64,000 nucleotides of DNA, taken from NCBI GenBank assembly GCA_030248135.1, contig JASANC010001219.1:98768-162767 (forward strand), read 5' to 3'. The translations under genes and the position numbers were made by a program. Positions within the stretch are counted from its first letter, which is position 1. Each line of letters starts with the position of its first letter. Below are positions 58,201-64,000 of the stretch, piece by piece. The notes beneath the pieces are model-generated. The model was not told where the DNA came from. It searched no databases and was given only the letters and a program-made list of their open reading frames with translations. This DNA is from Theristus sp. LFF4_11. Taxonomy: Eukaryota; Nematoda; Chromadorea; Monhysterida; Xyalidae.

Positions 58201-61200
58201 TATTGTAGTCACGTTGAAACAAAAGACTCCACATTTTCTGTAAATTTCAAAATTTCCAAAAACAACAACAATTCCCGTTCCCGTACCGACGCAAGCGCCC
58301 TCAAACCGCGTTGTCCCGTGAATACACTGGCACGTGTACGCGCCGCTGTTGTTCGGGTCCGTGCACTCCTCGTTCGAGCCGCACGAGCGGCGGTTGTGCG
58401 GGTCGCACGTCTCGATCTGCGAGTGAATCGTCGTTTTTCATAAACTTTGAAGAAACCCTTTTTTCAATTTTTTTCACTTTTTTAAAGATTCAAGATCAGT
58501 CTAGTTTTAGCTCCGGTCAGGACTGATCGACTATTAATAGCATCAACACAGAGAAAACCCATTTTTTTCCTGCTTGCGTTGCTGTTTCTTGGCATATTGG
58601 CAATACGCCTCTCCAGTCGCCAGACCAGAACCAATCAACGCGACGCGACACAACTCGAAATCCACCGTGACATGTCAAATGTCAACGAGAAACGCACCGA
58701 AAACTGTGAGCCGTCGTTGAGCGTCGGATCGGTCGGTTTGTGGCACGCACGACCCGGATACGTGGCGATGTTCGGTGATGCGTCGATGTAACCGTCACGA
58801 CAGCTGAGAACAAACGTTCGAGTTACAGTCATTCCTCTCTGTCACACCACAAAACATCATTTCTGAAACTATACTAATTCGAAGCGCCTTTCATGTGGTT
58901 TGCGATTGTTTTGTATTTTACGTCGGTTCTTTACCAGAATCAGTTTTGATAAATTTTCCAGCATTCGTTTATTTCATTAAATTATTAGCCTGTTCCTACT
59001 GTATGTCACCCGACTCACCGGCAAGTGTATCCCACTTTTGCGTCGTCGCAAATCGCGTTCACGCTGCACTCGTTCAAGTTCGGATCGGAGCATTCGTTGA
59101 CAGCTGAAAAAAACAGAAAAAAGCGATAAGAATAATACACACCATTTTGAGTTCAAAAACTGGCATCACTCTTACCCTTCTGAGACAGACCAGAAAACAG
59201 CTGCATAATCTGCCAAAAACCCACATGAAATACACTAAAAAATTCAATTCCGACAACCCAAAAAAACAAACAAAAAATTATCAAAACTTCCAAACGAACT
59301 GTGCCTACCTTCCACGCATTGCCTGCCCGGCAGCATGTTGTACTGTTCGGACACGTCAGCATAACCGGGCAAACAACGACACTCATAACCGTCCTCCGCA
59401 TCGACACAAACCGCCTGGTGGTGACAGTTGACGTTGAAACGGATCGGATCACGACATTCGTCAACAACTGCGAGTGAAACGGCGGGTTTTCGGTTTTTAC
59501 TGTTTGTTTCTTTTGGCACAATTGTAAGTGCATGAAGAATAAAACTTTTAGAGTGTCAATGCCACAATCGCAAGTAATCATTTGATTGCGTCAACGTCTA
59601 TGGTCGGTTGATAAAATCGGCAAACCGATAAAAACGGTATGTTTCTTTAAACCTGTCACAGGTTTTTTTCGCAAAATACACAGCCCGTAAAAGAATGAAA
59701 GAACGAGGCATGGGATTTGAAATTAGCATACTTGGCCACAAATGGGGGTTTTGATTTGATTCTGACCAACCCCGATTCTAGTGAAACTTTTCTTTGGAAG
59801 TTTCGTGGGCTCTGTATTCTGCCAAAAAAGTGACAGGTTTAAAGTAATCTACTGTAGTTGGCAGAGTGCGGCTGGTGTTTATCCAAATAAGTTTCAGTAA
59901 AAAAGGGTGAAAGCCAGCATTTTGCGCTGTGACCAACGATTATGCAAAAAACCAACCACAAGCCAACAACCAGTAAAACCGATCACACAACTCAACTCCA
60001 GCTCAACCTCAATCCACTCCACGTTTCCGTCGCTCACCTTGCCGACAAGTGCGTCCCGGTCGGGTGCGGTCCGACGACACATCAACAAAGCCCGGCTGAC
60101 ACTGACACGTGTAGCCCTCGGCATGGTCGATGCACTGTGCGTTGTGCGAGCAGTCGTGTAGACGGTGATCGGCGCATTCGTTGATCACTGCACGAAATGG
60201 AGAGTGGTGATCGCCGAGTTCGTTGGCGAATGAGGAAATCGTGGTTTTTGAACGTGATGGAAATTCGGAAAAAACGTTTTTGTCAAAAACTAAACTTCTC
60301 AAAACACTGCAACAACAATAGATTCTGTGCTTATCGCACTAATCACCAATCAGTGCCCATGAATGTGAAGAGAGTCATGCATAGTTCGACCATGAATGCA
60401 ACAAAAAACCAAAAACAAACAAACAACCAGCCAAACCTTTGCAGCGTCCATCCGGCAGTCGACTGTAGCCGTGCGGACACTGGCATTTGTAGGTGCCCTC
60501 AACGAACAGACACACCTCGAATTTGCGCGTGTCGCAGCTGAGCGGGTCGCGCACGTCGCATTCCGGCGGGTCGGGTACGAACGCTGGAAAATTGAGAAAA
60601 GAAACGGGTTTTATACTATCGGTGAAGCAGATTGTTGATTGTATCTAGACGTACCATATCGGTAGATCATCGTGTTCGTGGTAATATCTTTTATTTTGGT
60701 CCCGCGTCTCAATGCGCGCATAGATAGATATAAGCAGTCTCATGCACGACGCGGGAATTCAAAATTGGCAAAGGAATCCGAGTCCCCAAAATGAGGCCGG
60801 GTCGCCTAGGCTATTCTGAATTACCACTAAAAGATTGAAACTAGTGTCCTTTCGCGACCACAATAGCATTGAGTCGCAGGTCTTAAAGAAAAGATAATAA
60901 TGATTAATGTCAGATACGGCGTGGTGTAGTTTGCACGAATCACAGGCAATGTCGAACGTAAGGGGGCATTCATGAAGCAGTATTTAGTGACGCGTAGCTA
61001 CGCGGTCACTAAATACTGCTTCATGAATGCCGCTTATACCTCTCATGTTAAAAGTGGTATTGGTTTTAAAAAAACATATTTCAAATCGTTAGAGGGAGGG
61101 ACTACGGTGAAACATTCAAAAACTAAAACCCACACGGTCGAACTCTAAATCACTGATTGGTTGGTTGGTGGATCACGTGTGATGCGCGCTTTCAGTGCTA

Positions 61201-62222
61201 TCGATGCATATGGCAAGCCCGCAGCAATCCCCACACAGAACGCACGCGCATCACGTGCATTAATCACCAACCAATCAGCTGATCGCCCATAAATTTCGAC
61301 TGTATTTCACCAAAAACGCACTCTGCACACAGACACGACCGGGCCGCCGGACAACGTCGGGCGACTCGTCCCTGTAGCCGTCGTGGCACCGACACGTGAA
61401 CGACTCGGCCTGGTCGATGCACTGGCCGTTCGCCGAGCAGTCGTGCGTCCGTTGGCGACACTCGTCCACTACTGGAAATGTTAATTGTGGTTTTTTTGAA
61501 GAAATTAAATAGAAAATTGCAAAAAATGTGCCATGTATTGTCTATAGATGAGCGATATTTCGTGTCAAACGTCCGACTGAAATATAGTGGAATCGCTCTT
61601 CAGCAAACCCGCGCGTTTCGCGCACCATTCCGAGTAGTCCAGAAACCCGGAGCGAGTGCCAGGGCTCACAAGAAAAAAACTTCTCGGTTTCATGGTGAAA
61701 AGCACGGTTTCGCAAGTGACCGCCAGGACTAAAAAAACTGCTGTTTTGGGCGTACAAGACTCATAATCAGTAGATGCGTCCAGGACCGGGTTCCCAGATT
61801 CTCACAAGCAAAATCGGAAGTCCGCGCATTCATCGCGCGCAATTCACCAAAAACGAGGCAACCAAAACCAAACCCGGTCGCGAACGCACCATCATCCCAA
61901 GAAAACCCCCAAAAATCAAAACACAAAACCCCCGGCTCACACTGCACGCAGTGATGTCCCTGAGGCAAGCCGGACTCGGCTGAGATGTCCGCATAGCCGA
62001 CGCGGCACTGACAGACCGGACCGGAGGCGGTGTCACGGCACTCTGCCTCGTGCGCGCAGTGGAGGTCTCGACACGAGGAGCCGACGCGACACGAGCGACC
62101 CGGCTCCGTGTGGCCCGTGTCGATGAAGCCGCGGCGGCACTTGCACGTGTAGCCTTCGGCCGTGTCCCGGCAGTCGGCGTTTGGGTCGCATTGAGCCGTC
62201 CCGAGCAGGCACTCGTTCTCTT
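28176..62222 (-). CDS. mua-3: MUA-3-like transmembrane muscle-attachment protein (5' partial)
   Basis: Fifty-three exons join without a frame break (9722 bases, about 3240 codons) and end at TAA (28176-28178). Order: 11 EGF-like modules, von Willebrand A domain, about 30 EGF-like modules with a Thr-rich linker, SEA, EGF, SEA, five EGF-like modules, one membrane helix, cytoplasmic tail. This is the architecture of nematode MUA-3, a 3767-residue apical epidermal protein linking cuticle to intermediate filaments at muscle attachment sites; MUP-4 is similar but shorter (about 2100). The missing N-terminus (LDL-receptor A repeats in MUA-3) should lie right of the window. Nearly all extracellular introns are phase 1; all tail introns are phase 0. 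One GC-AG intron is present. Introns carry dozens of miniature transposons. Orthology to MUA-3 rather than MUP-4 is inferred from length and EGF number. Confidence 0.85.
28630..28727. mobile_element. Family B miniature element
   Basis: GCGGCATTCATGAAGCAGTA ... TAGCTACGCGGTCACTAAAT ... CATGAATGCCCGCT, a near-perfect hairpin. Confidence 0.85.
28779..28991. mobile_element. Miniature element with GGCCCGTTTA ends
   Basis: AAAGGCCCGTTTACAGCTGACG ... TAAACGGGCCTTT. The arms contain repeated GACGTGCCGTGCC and GGCAGTATGCAATAACA blocks in direct order. Ends 17 bases from the tail exon at 29009. Confidence 0.7.
30263..30330 (+). repeat. Retroposon 3' tail ending in (CTGA)n
   Basis: TGGTGTCTTACACTTCTCTGG ... 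GCCGTGCACTGCAGAATAAAACTGACTGACT. The same end recurs at 57068-57140. The AATAAAA plus tetranucleotide tail looks like the 3' end of a LINE or SINE. Confidence 0.55.
30337..30581. mobile_element. Tc1/mariner-type miniature element, 245 bp
   Basis: TACAGTGGCGGCCAAAAGTG ... CACTTTCGGCCGCCACTGTA with arms of about 65 bases. The CAGTGGCGGCCAAAAGT end and flanking TA are typical of Tc1 elements. A second inverted pair (GGGCAACGTTGG / CCAACGTTGCCC) lies inside. 75 bases from the tail exon at 30656. Confidence 0.88.
31661..31775. mobile_element. Family C miniature element
   Basis: CTACAGTTTATCTCGCGAAT and ATGCAACTAGCTGATTGGTTGG at the left; GTCATGTTGCATAAATTTTCC and CTGTA at the right. Two internal copies of a roughly 35 bp unit (GATTGGTTGGTCATGAGCAG). 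Confidence 0.75.
31802..32035 (-). CDS. mua-3: MUA-3-like gene: transmembrane helix and start of the cytoplasmic tail
   Basis: Exon encodes a 20-odd residue hydrophobic helix (WILVIILAILFLLLTLCCLC) followed by the basic, cysteine-rich FCMKCRCVRGK, a stop-transfer pattern with possible palmitoylation sites. A Ser-rich STSSESGEAFSGMSSAF stretch follows. Type I orientation follows from the extracellular domains upstream. Confidence 0.88.
32362..33238 (-). CDS. mua-3: MUA-3-like gene: juxtamembrane EGF-like modules
   Basis: Exons 33051-33238 and 32362-32623. The first has C.PNYCSDVHYCPQNTTC. The second has VDECSLGLTDC ... PGRVC and a final short module CALCNGHGDC ... HCYDGYSGEHC with classic EGF spacing, directly before the membrane exon. 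They join in phase 2 using a GTTGGT donor. Confidence 0.8.
33500..34870 (-). CDS. mua-3: MUA-3-like gene: second SEA domain and two EGF-like modules
   Basis: Exons 34746-34870, 34191-34337, 33500-33853. SEA 2 parallels SEA 1: FPLVLWVIRDGANYIEYNQN, WFVSSEVHYVQDPSRLNGTW, LLYNFTVNMVPGK, helix WRELIRVCEANNFQIG and LYINPYQ. Two EGF-like modules follow (CFNNDCYERGIC...; NECERRDTNDCHEFARC...). The intron between the first two exons holds the TRIM-like element at 34358-34658. Confidence 0.8.
34358..34658 (+). mobile_element. TRIM-like LTR mini-element with tandem LTR-end/PBS modules
   Basis: A 131 bp LTR (34358-34488) begins TGTAACGA and ends TCGTTACA. After TC comes TGGTGCCTGTGGGTGGAATC, complementary to a tRNA 3' end including CCA: a primer-binding site. 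The last 55 bases of the LTR plus this site then repeat at an 84-86 bp period, and the element ends ACGTTACA at 34658. GCTT flanks both sides as a likely target duplication. No coding sequence. It sits in the intron within SEA 2. Confidence 0.72.
35395..35580. repeat. GCGGGAC-rich repeat
   Basis: GAGCGCGGGACAGCCTG, GCGGGACCGAACAGTCCCGTG, CCCGTCCCGC and CTATCCCGCC motifs in both orientations, about 180 bp in an intron. Resembles hAT-type miniature element ends, but clean termini were not resolved. Confidence 0.45.
35628..35785 (-). CDS. mua-3: MUA-3-like gene: EGF-like module between the SEA domains
   Basis: One exon: CPPERPKCGQFICDESLGEIC, then CGCVHGQKRPGPGTQC. The spacing is compact and differs from the D.SPDP..PGR modules. 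Confidence 0.78.
35870..36125. mobile_element. CACGTCACG-rich inverted-repeat element
   Basis: CCGGCACGTCACGTCACGGC, GAACGCGTGTATAAACGAGC, AACGTGACGGTGCCGGATTGC and GTGCGCATGAATTGGCC. The same blocks occur in another order at 43590-43755. Confidence 0.55.
36247..37005 (-). CDS. mua-3: MUA-3-like gene: first SEA domain
   Basis: Exons 36878-37005 and 36247-36482. The SEA-like part includes FILPLFVQRKDNQVLRWSPE, YIDITRLFEEG, LTPVGRQFISSETLYINPP and LMFNYSIALTPDHG, followed by a helix (ICELWQQLVNSLRQTNLRIG) and a closing cysteine. SEA domains sit near membranes, and some self-cleave; I do not see a clear GSVVV cleavage motif. Confidence 0.75.
36730..36855. repeat. Dispersed repeat with GAGTCTCG ... 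ATAAAAGAGCA
   Basis: GGACTCGGATCACTTTGCCAA, ACTGTTTACC and GTGCATTGAGTCTCG match 48200-48315 and, in inverse order, 60690-60830. Confidence 0.5.
37075..37240 (-). repeat. Dispersed SINE-like repeat, inverse
   Basis: Reverse complement reads GGGGATCGAGCCCCGCCGAGG, GGGCGCCCTACTCAATGGCG and TTCTCTGGGTTAGCCCTGGC, as in the copies at 19.5, 26.2 and 55.5 kb. Confidence 0.6.
37403..41711 (-). CDS. mua-3: MUA-3-like gene: membrane-proximal EGF block
   Basis: Exons 41544-41711, 41147-41305, 40366-40524, 39474-39767 (2 modules), 38578-38722, 37923-38068, 37403-37570. The donor of 41544-41711 is GCAAGT (GC-AG intron). 38578-38722 ends in phase 2 and 37923-38068 starts with the matching phase. The last exon begins with a Thr/Pro linker (STTTPRTPPPGS) and then a shorter EGF-like module before SEA 1. 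Confidence 0.82.
38370..38545 (+). repeat. Dispersed SINE-like repeat
   Basis: GGGCTAGATCACTGGTGCCC, TTCCACGGGATGGTGAGCCG, CCGGAGTTTGGTACCTTCGG and GGGGCGTGCTTCAAATATTA. About 90% like the copy at 39230. Confidence 0.65.
38745..38965. mobile_element. Dispersed element with ACGTGTCCCACTGAAATGACG
   Basis: AACATGCGCTTGTCGTTCAC, CAAACCAGACTTTCCGTTTAG, GAATGTCGAATCAGTCACACC and CGGACACGTTTGAATAA. Copy at 39935-40150; part of the inverse sequence at 33355-33470. Outer ends (ACGTGTCC and GGACACGT) are inverted. Confidence 0.65.
39230..39400 (+). repeat. Dispersed SINE-like repeat, second copy
   Basis: Same blocks as 38370-38545, with a G10-12 run near its end. Confidence 0.65.
39935..40150. mobile_element. 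Second copy of the ACGTGTCCCACTGAAATGACG element
   Basis: Very close to 38745-38965 over its length, including GAATGTCGAATCAGTCACACC and the CGGACACGTTTGAATAA end. Confidence 0.65.
40252..40325. mobile_element. Family B miniature element
   Basis: GCGGCATTCATGAAGCAGTA ... GCTACGCGGTCACTAAATAC ... CATGAATG. One of the shortest copies. Confidence 0.8.
40573..41012. mobile_element. Family D element with G-tract arms
   Basis: ACCGTATTACCTCTAATAAA and CCCCCATGGGGG arms, long G runs (up to 10) on one strand, and a conserved interior (TACCTTCCATGGCAGGAAGG). Ends AATAGAGGTAATA. About 95% like the copy at 51168-51618. Confidence 0.85.
41357..41501. mobile_element. Family C miniature element, inverse
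   Basis: TACAGTCCATCTGGAAAATA, then ATGCAACATGACGTCATGACC, three internal CCAACCAATCA/CTAACCAATCA units, and ATATTAGCAAGATAGACTGTA. Confidence 0.75.
41964..42398 (-). CDS. mua-3: MUA-3-like gene: EGF module plus Thr/Pro-rich linker
   Basis: Single 435-base exon: one EGF-like module (VNDCLNPSSNDC ... PGRLC), then a basic KPKPKPK segment and about 90 residues rich in Thr, Ser and Pro. These would be mucin-like and probably O-glycosylated, forming an extended spacer. Confidence 0.82.
42887..51980 (-). CDS. mua-3: MUA-3-like gene: central EGF block
   Basis: Exons 51684-51980 (2 modules), 50427-50579, 50021-50157, 49641-49800, 48880-49191 (2), 48337-48489, 47865-48014, 47154-47306, 46545-46844 (2), 45851-45994, 45016-45318 (2), 44694-44843, 44299-44445, 43772-43921, 42887-43024. 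All are phase 1-1 except that 50021-50157 ends and 49641-49800 begins in phase 0 between PGL and VC. Modules keep the D.SPDP..PGR.C signature. Two-module exons suggest intron loss or duplication of two-module units. Confidence 0.85.
43292..43466. mobile_element. Family A miniature inverted-repeat element
   Basis: TACAGTCGAACTCTAAATTA ... ATGATTTAGAGTTCGACTGTA; centre GCAAACCAAAACTCCGCCCC. Confidence 0.88.
43590..43755. mobile_element. CACGTCACG-rich inverted-repeat element
   Basis: GGCCAATTCATTATCCGGCAC ... GTGCGCATGAATTGGCC ends are inverted. Interior AATCCGGCACCGTCACGTTA as at 35870-36125. Ends just before exon 43772. Confidence 0.6.
45350..45535. repeat. Dispersed intronic repeat, inverse of 9165-9345
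   Basis: GAAAAATGGCCACGCGATTT, GAATGCATTACGGACACAATT and GTCTGTGCGTACGGAC. Confidence 0.55.
46247..46337. mobile_element. Family B miniature element
   Basis: AAGGGGCATTCATGAACCAG ... ACACTGCTTCATGAATGCCG with paired arms; the TA-rich loop has diverged. Confidence 0.8.
46407..46521 (+). repeat. Retroposon 3' end with (TCAA)n tail
   Basis: GTGTGGCCAGCTTTGCTGGT ... ATATATGCCTGACACTTACA ... GTCGAATAAAATCAATCAA. Nearly identical over 105 bases to 54242-54350. Confidence 0.7.
46938..47027. mobile_element. Family B miniature element
   Basis: GTGGCATTCATGAAGCACTA ... TAAACACTGCTTCATGAATG. Confidence 0.8.
47671..47813. mobile_element. Family C miniature element
   Basis: ACAGTCTGTCTCGTTAACAT and ATGCAACTAGCTGATTGGTTGG at the left; three internal TTGGTTGGTCATAGCAATAC units; GTTGCATATATTTTCCCGAT and AAACTGTA at the right. 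Confidence 0.78.
48200..48315. repeat. Dispersed repeat with GAGTCTCG ... ATAAAAGAGCA
   Basis: Second copy of the 36730-36855 sequence: GAAACTGTTTACCC, GCATCGAGTCTCG and AAATAAAAGAGCAC. Confidence 0.5.
48490..48569. mobile_element. Family B miniature element at a 3' splice site
   Basis: CTAAAGGTGCATTCATGAAG ... TTCATGACTGCCGCTT. The minus-strand acceptor CTTTAG of exon 48337-48489 overlaps its edge. Confidence 0.75.
51168..51618. mobile_element. Family D element with G-tract arms
   Basis: ACCGTATTACCTCTAATAAA ... TTTAATAGAGGTAATACGGT, 451 bp. Several runs of 7-10 G on one strand; interior nearly identical to 40573-41012. Confidence 0.9.
53239..53407. mobile_element. Family A miniature inverted-repeat element
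   Basis: TACAGTTGAACTCTAAATTA ... CATAATTCAGAGGTTCAACTGTA. Confidence 0.85.
53457..55324 (-). CDS. mua-3: MUA-3-like gene: von Willebrand A domain and two EGF-like modules
   Basis: Exons 55098-55324, 54353-54627, 53457-53818. The domain starts TDLMFLVDGSGSIG, giving the MIDAS DxSxS. It has the MIDAS threonine in TGLTNTG and the aspartate in AIVITDGRSQD, so metal-dependent ligand binding is possible. It ends with GIQIFVIGVTD and a YFHVNDFTDLDTRL segment. Exon 53457-53818 continues into two cysteine-rich EGF-like modules (CPQGFQRNPLTSSC; CPQPYRWHPQTGLC). Intron phases here are 0 and 2, unlike the EGF exons. Confidence 0.88.
54242..54350 (+). repeat. Retroposon 3' end with (TCAA)n tail
   Basis: Second copy of 46407-46521. 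The TCAATCAA tail runs directly into the minus-strand donor of exon 54353-54627. Confidence 0.7.
55440..55570 (+). repeat. Dispersed SINE-like repeat fragment
   Basis: GGATGGGCGGCCTAATCGACGG and TTCTCTGGTTTAGCCCTGGC, matching copies at 26.2 and 37.1 kb. Confidence 0.55.
55623..55986 (+). mobile_element. tRNA-derived SINE with 12 bp target-site duplication
   Basis: The SINE (55635-55974) starts with a tRNA-like head: A box TGGCTGAGTGG, anticodon-like CTTCTAATC, B box GGTTCGAATCC. A 250 bp unrelated body and an ACAACAACAACA tail follow. CCAAATGAGCTG flanks both sides (55623-55634; 55975-55986). The stems pair too poorly for a working tRNA. Inserted in the MUA-3-like gene between the vWA exon and the upstream EGF exon. 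Confidence 0.88.
56027..62222 (-). CDS. mua-3: MUA-3-like gene: N-proximal EGF block (11 modules)
   Basis: Exons 61941-62222 (two modules), 61322-61471, 60437-60583, 60038-60187, 59309-59467, 59019-59103, 58698-58803, 58287-58416, 57265-57411, 56623-56775, 56027-56179. The typical module is about 50 residues in one phase 1-1 exon: (V/I)(D/N)EC, C..A.C.D..(G/D)(Y/S), C.C..GY.D.S, PGR.C. The acidic residues before the first cysteine and after the third fit calcium-binding EGF. One module is split over 59019-59103 and 58698-58803 by a phase 2 intron, and the next intron is phase 0. This block is the 5'-most coding sequence visible. Confidence 0.85.
57068..57140 (+). repeat. Retroposon 3' tail ending in (CTGA)n
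   Basis: ATGGTGTCTTACACTGTTGG ... TGCAGAATAAAACTGACTGA. Matches 30263-30330. Confidence 0.6.
57687..58152. mobile_element. Family D element, inverse orientation
   Basis: TACCGTATTACCTCTATTAA with runs of C, interior reverse complement of the other copies (TGCCTGCCATGCAAGGTATT), end GAGGTAATACGGTA. Confidence 0.88.
60690..60830. repeat. Dispersed repeat, inverse copy of the 36.7/48.2 kb family
   Basis: TTTATTTTGGTCCCGCGTCTC, AATGCGCGCATAGATAG and GAATTCAAAATTGGCAAAGG. Confidence 0.5.
60961..61035. mobile_element. Family B miniature element, minimal hairpin
   Basis: GGGCATTCATGAAGCAGTAT through the complementary ATACTGCTTCATGAATGCC, with GACGCGTAGCTACGCGGTC at the centre: almost a perfect palindrome of 75 bp. 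Confidence 0.9.
61133..61304. mobile_element. Family A element, eroded ends
   Basis: ACGGTCGAACTCTAAAT ... CACCAACCAATCAGCTGATC ... AATTTCGACTGTA. Stops 18 bases from exon 61322. Confidence 0.75.
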
Positions 62223-64000
62223 CTGCGAATGAGAGAGGTTTGTGTGTTTTTTTGTGATACGACGTTTTTTGTCGGGGTTGGAACTGTAGATTTGAGGTGG
62301 GATTTGCATGGTTGTACTGGGCCTGAGACAGTATTATTCGTTTGCTTTTTTCTGAAGTCTACACATGGTTGAACTGGGCACGAGAAAGCACCAGTTAGTT
62401 CTCTTCTGGAATTGGAGATTTTTTGTAAAGTTTTCACGCTACGCAGTTCTTTGTTGTGTTTTTTAAGTTGGCTTATCTTTTCATTAGCTGATTTATTTTT
62501 ATGTGAAGAAAGTTTTCTGAGTTTTCCATTTTTTTAACTATCTTTGACATTTTAACACATTTTGGACATTGGTTCAGTTTTCAGTTTGTCATATGTGTTC
62601 CAATTGCCATAATGTCCCCCAAGGATTCAACCCATCCTCTCGTTTTTTTGCTTTTGCAAAAAAATTCTCACACAACTTTCTGGATGTAGTACATGGATTT
62701 TTTTTGTGAAAAAATTTATGTGATTTTCAACGAACAACTGCAACAAAACGATAGTTCTGTTATTGCTCCATTTTCGAAAGTGGGGAAACGTCGACACGTT
62801 AAGTGGAAACGTCGTAGTTTTAACTTGTGTTCATTTCGTAACAAGACAACAAATGAAAACTGAAAGAATTTTCCGAATTGATTTGATTGAGTGACTCAAA
62901 CGCAAGTTGTGTCCATAAAAAATCACCAATCGCCCCAAAATGTTGCGCATTAATCAAACAAGACCACTTTCGGCATAGCATCAGGTGGGAAACATAATCT
63001 GAAAAACGAAAAGTAACTGCAGTTTTTTCACTGCGCGTGGCAACGAAAAATAAATTTCGAACTTTTCGACAAAGTGGCTGCCCCGAAGAAGCTAATTGCG
63101 GCTGCATAACTGACAAAGACCTGTTTTCTCAATAAAATTTCCAACCGGTTTGCGTTTTTCTTGCGAAATTTGGTGCCGTCTTGCTTTTTAGTTGCGAGTT
63201 GTTTTACATTACAACATTGTTCGCTGTTTTTCATGAGACCAGAGTGTTTGTCCAAAACAATTTTTCATATTTTTACAAATGAAGACCAAATCGGTAGATT
63301 GATTATCGACCTTGACTGTTGATGCGTGTATCTAAATTGAATAAGTATGGAGCAAAGGCGAATAATTTTATCCAAAAAAAAGAAAATATCATGCAGTTAA
63401 TCTCCGTGCGAGATGCAAGATTTAGAGTTTTTGTTATCTAATTGTGATCTGAATTAGTTTTTTTCAAAAAAAACGTCATTAGTTGTGAAATGTGCACTCC
63501 CGGTGTAACGATTACGATCACTTTGGACCTCCAACGCTCCGAATCCTCCGGCCTCGAACGCTGATGTGAAGATCCAAGCGCCCGGAACTGTCCTGCGTTT
63601 AGTTTCAGAAAGCACAAGTTTTATTGCGAGTCGTTTGGTTGATGCGTTAATGGTACCGTGTGTTTGTGTGTGTCTCACCAATTTCCAACTCTCTTTTTTT
63701 CTTTCTCTCTTTTACTTCGTTAGCCAACTCTTGACAGAAGGGACAACAATAAAACCACCACTGACACAAAAGAAAGGATAGGATCAGTTAGGGTGTGGTA
63801 GTTAACGAACTAGTATTTTTGGTAAAAATGGAAGAGTGGCCCCGAACACAAGGAAAACAACGTATTTATAAACAACAGCGACCAATACGAAGAAAGTAGC
63901 CGACCCAATGCAAGGCAAGTAGCTTAGCTATTCACATTCACACATTATGCACCGTATCCCCTGCAACGCAGTCCGCAGTGACTCAGGGAATCGGGCAGCC
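62223..64000. other. No supported feature
   Basis: Presumed intron (or 5' flank) of the MUA-3-like gene. AT-rich with long T and A runs. I see no EGF, LDL-receptor A or signal-peptide exon on the minus strand, and no convincing exon on the plus strand. Confidence 0.5.

Noticed and set aside
61941..62222. This exon as the true 5' end of the MUA-3-like gene
   Set aside because: It begins in phase 1 after a clear acceptor and has no start codon or signal peptide, so coding exons must lie upstream.
1..64000. A compact novel defence or secretion system
   Set aside because: All credible genes are spliced eukaryotic genes, and the unusual structure lies in repeats and splicing rather than an operon-like cluster.

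Overview
The window looks like nuclear DNA of a free-living or parasitic nematode. The evidence is spliced genes, nematode-type protein families (a MUA-3-like muscle attachment protein; a secreted Kunitz/cysteine-rich protein) and introns packed with short inverted-repeat transposons. Exons are GC-rich and introns AT-rich. Introns are long for a nematode, and 5' splice sites are relaxed: many are GTCGGT, GTTGGT, GTTCGT or GTACGN. This could fit a repeat-rich early-branching lineage, but the sequence alone does not name the species.

Layout. (1) 216-744, plus strand: the last two exons of a charged, helical protein I do not recognise. (2) 1277-4331, plus: a complete seven-exon Golgi SNARE of the GOS28/GOSR1 family. 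(3) 5432-14869, minus: a gene of about 15 exons and about 840 codons, unidentified, with an internal duplication of a two-exon helical module. (4) 15724-26598, plus: a secreted protein of about 664 residues with a signal peptide, three Kunitz domains and a series of cysteine-rich modules. (5) 28176-62222, minus: a very large gene, 53 exons and about 3240 codons in the window, 5' incomplete. It encodes a MUA-3-like cell-surface protein with about 47 EGF-like modules, one von Willebrand A domain with a complete MIDAS, two SEA domains, one membrane helix and a roughly 260-residue cytoplasmic tail. All its exon lengths and phases close. (6) 62223-64000: no coding sequence that I can support.

How genes relate. 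GOS28 and the unidentified gene converge at 4.3-5.4 kb. The unidentified gene and the Kunitz gene diverge from an 855 bp spacer. The Kunitz gene and the MUA-3-like gene converge at 26.6-28.2 kb. The two surface or secreted genes would both fit cuticle/epidermis biology, but their adjacency is not evidence of joint function.

Repeats dominate the non-coding DNA. I find several miniature inverted-repeat families (named A to D here), a Tc1-like miniature element, a 1.07 kb long-inverted-repeat element beside a 149 bp minisatellite, a tRNA-derived SINE with a 12 bp target duplication, a possible Ty3/gypsy fragment, and a 301 bp TRIM-like LTR element with tandem LTR-end/primer-binding-site modules. 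I saw no prokaryotic features, CRISPR arrays, rRNA or convincing functional tRNA genes.
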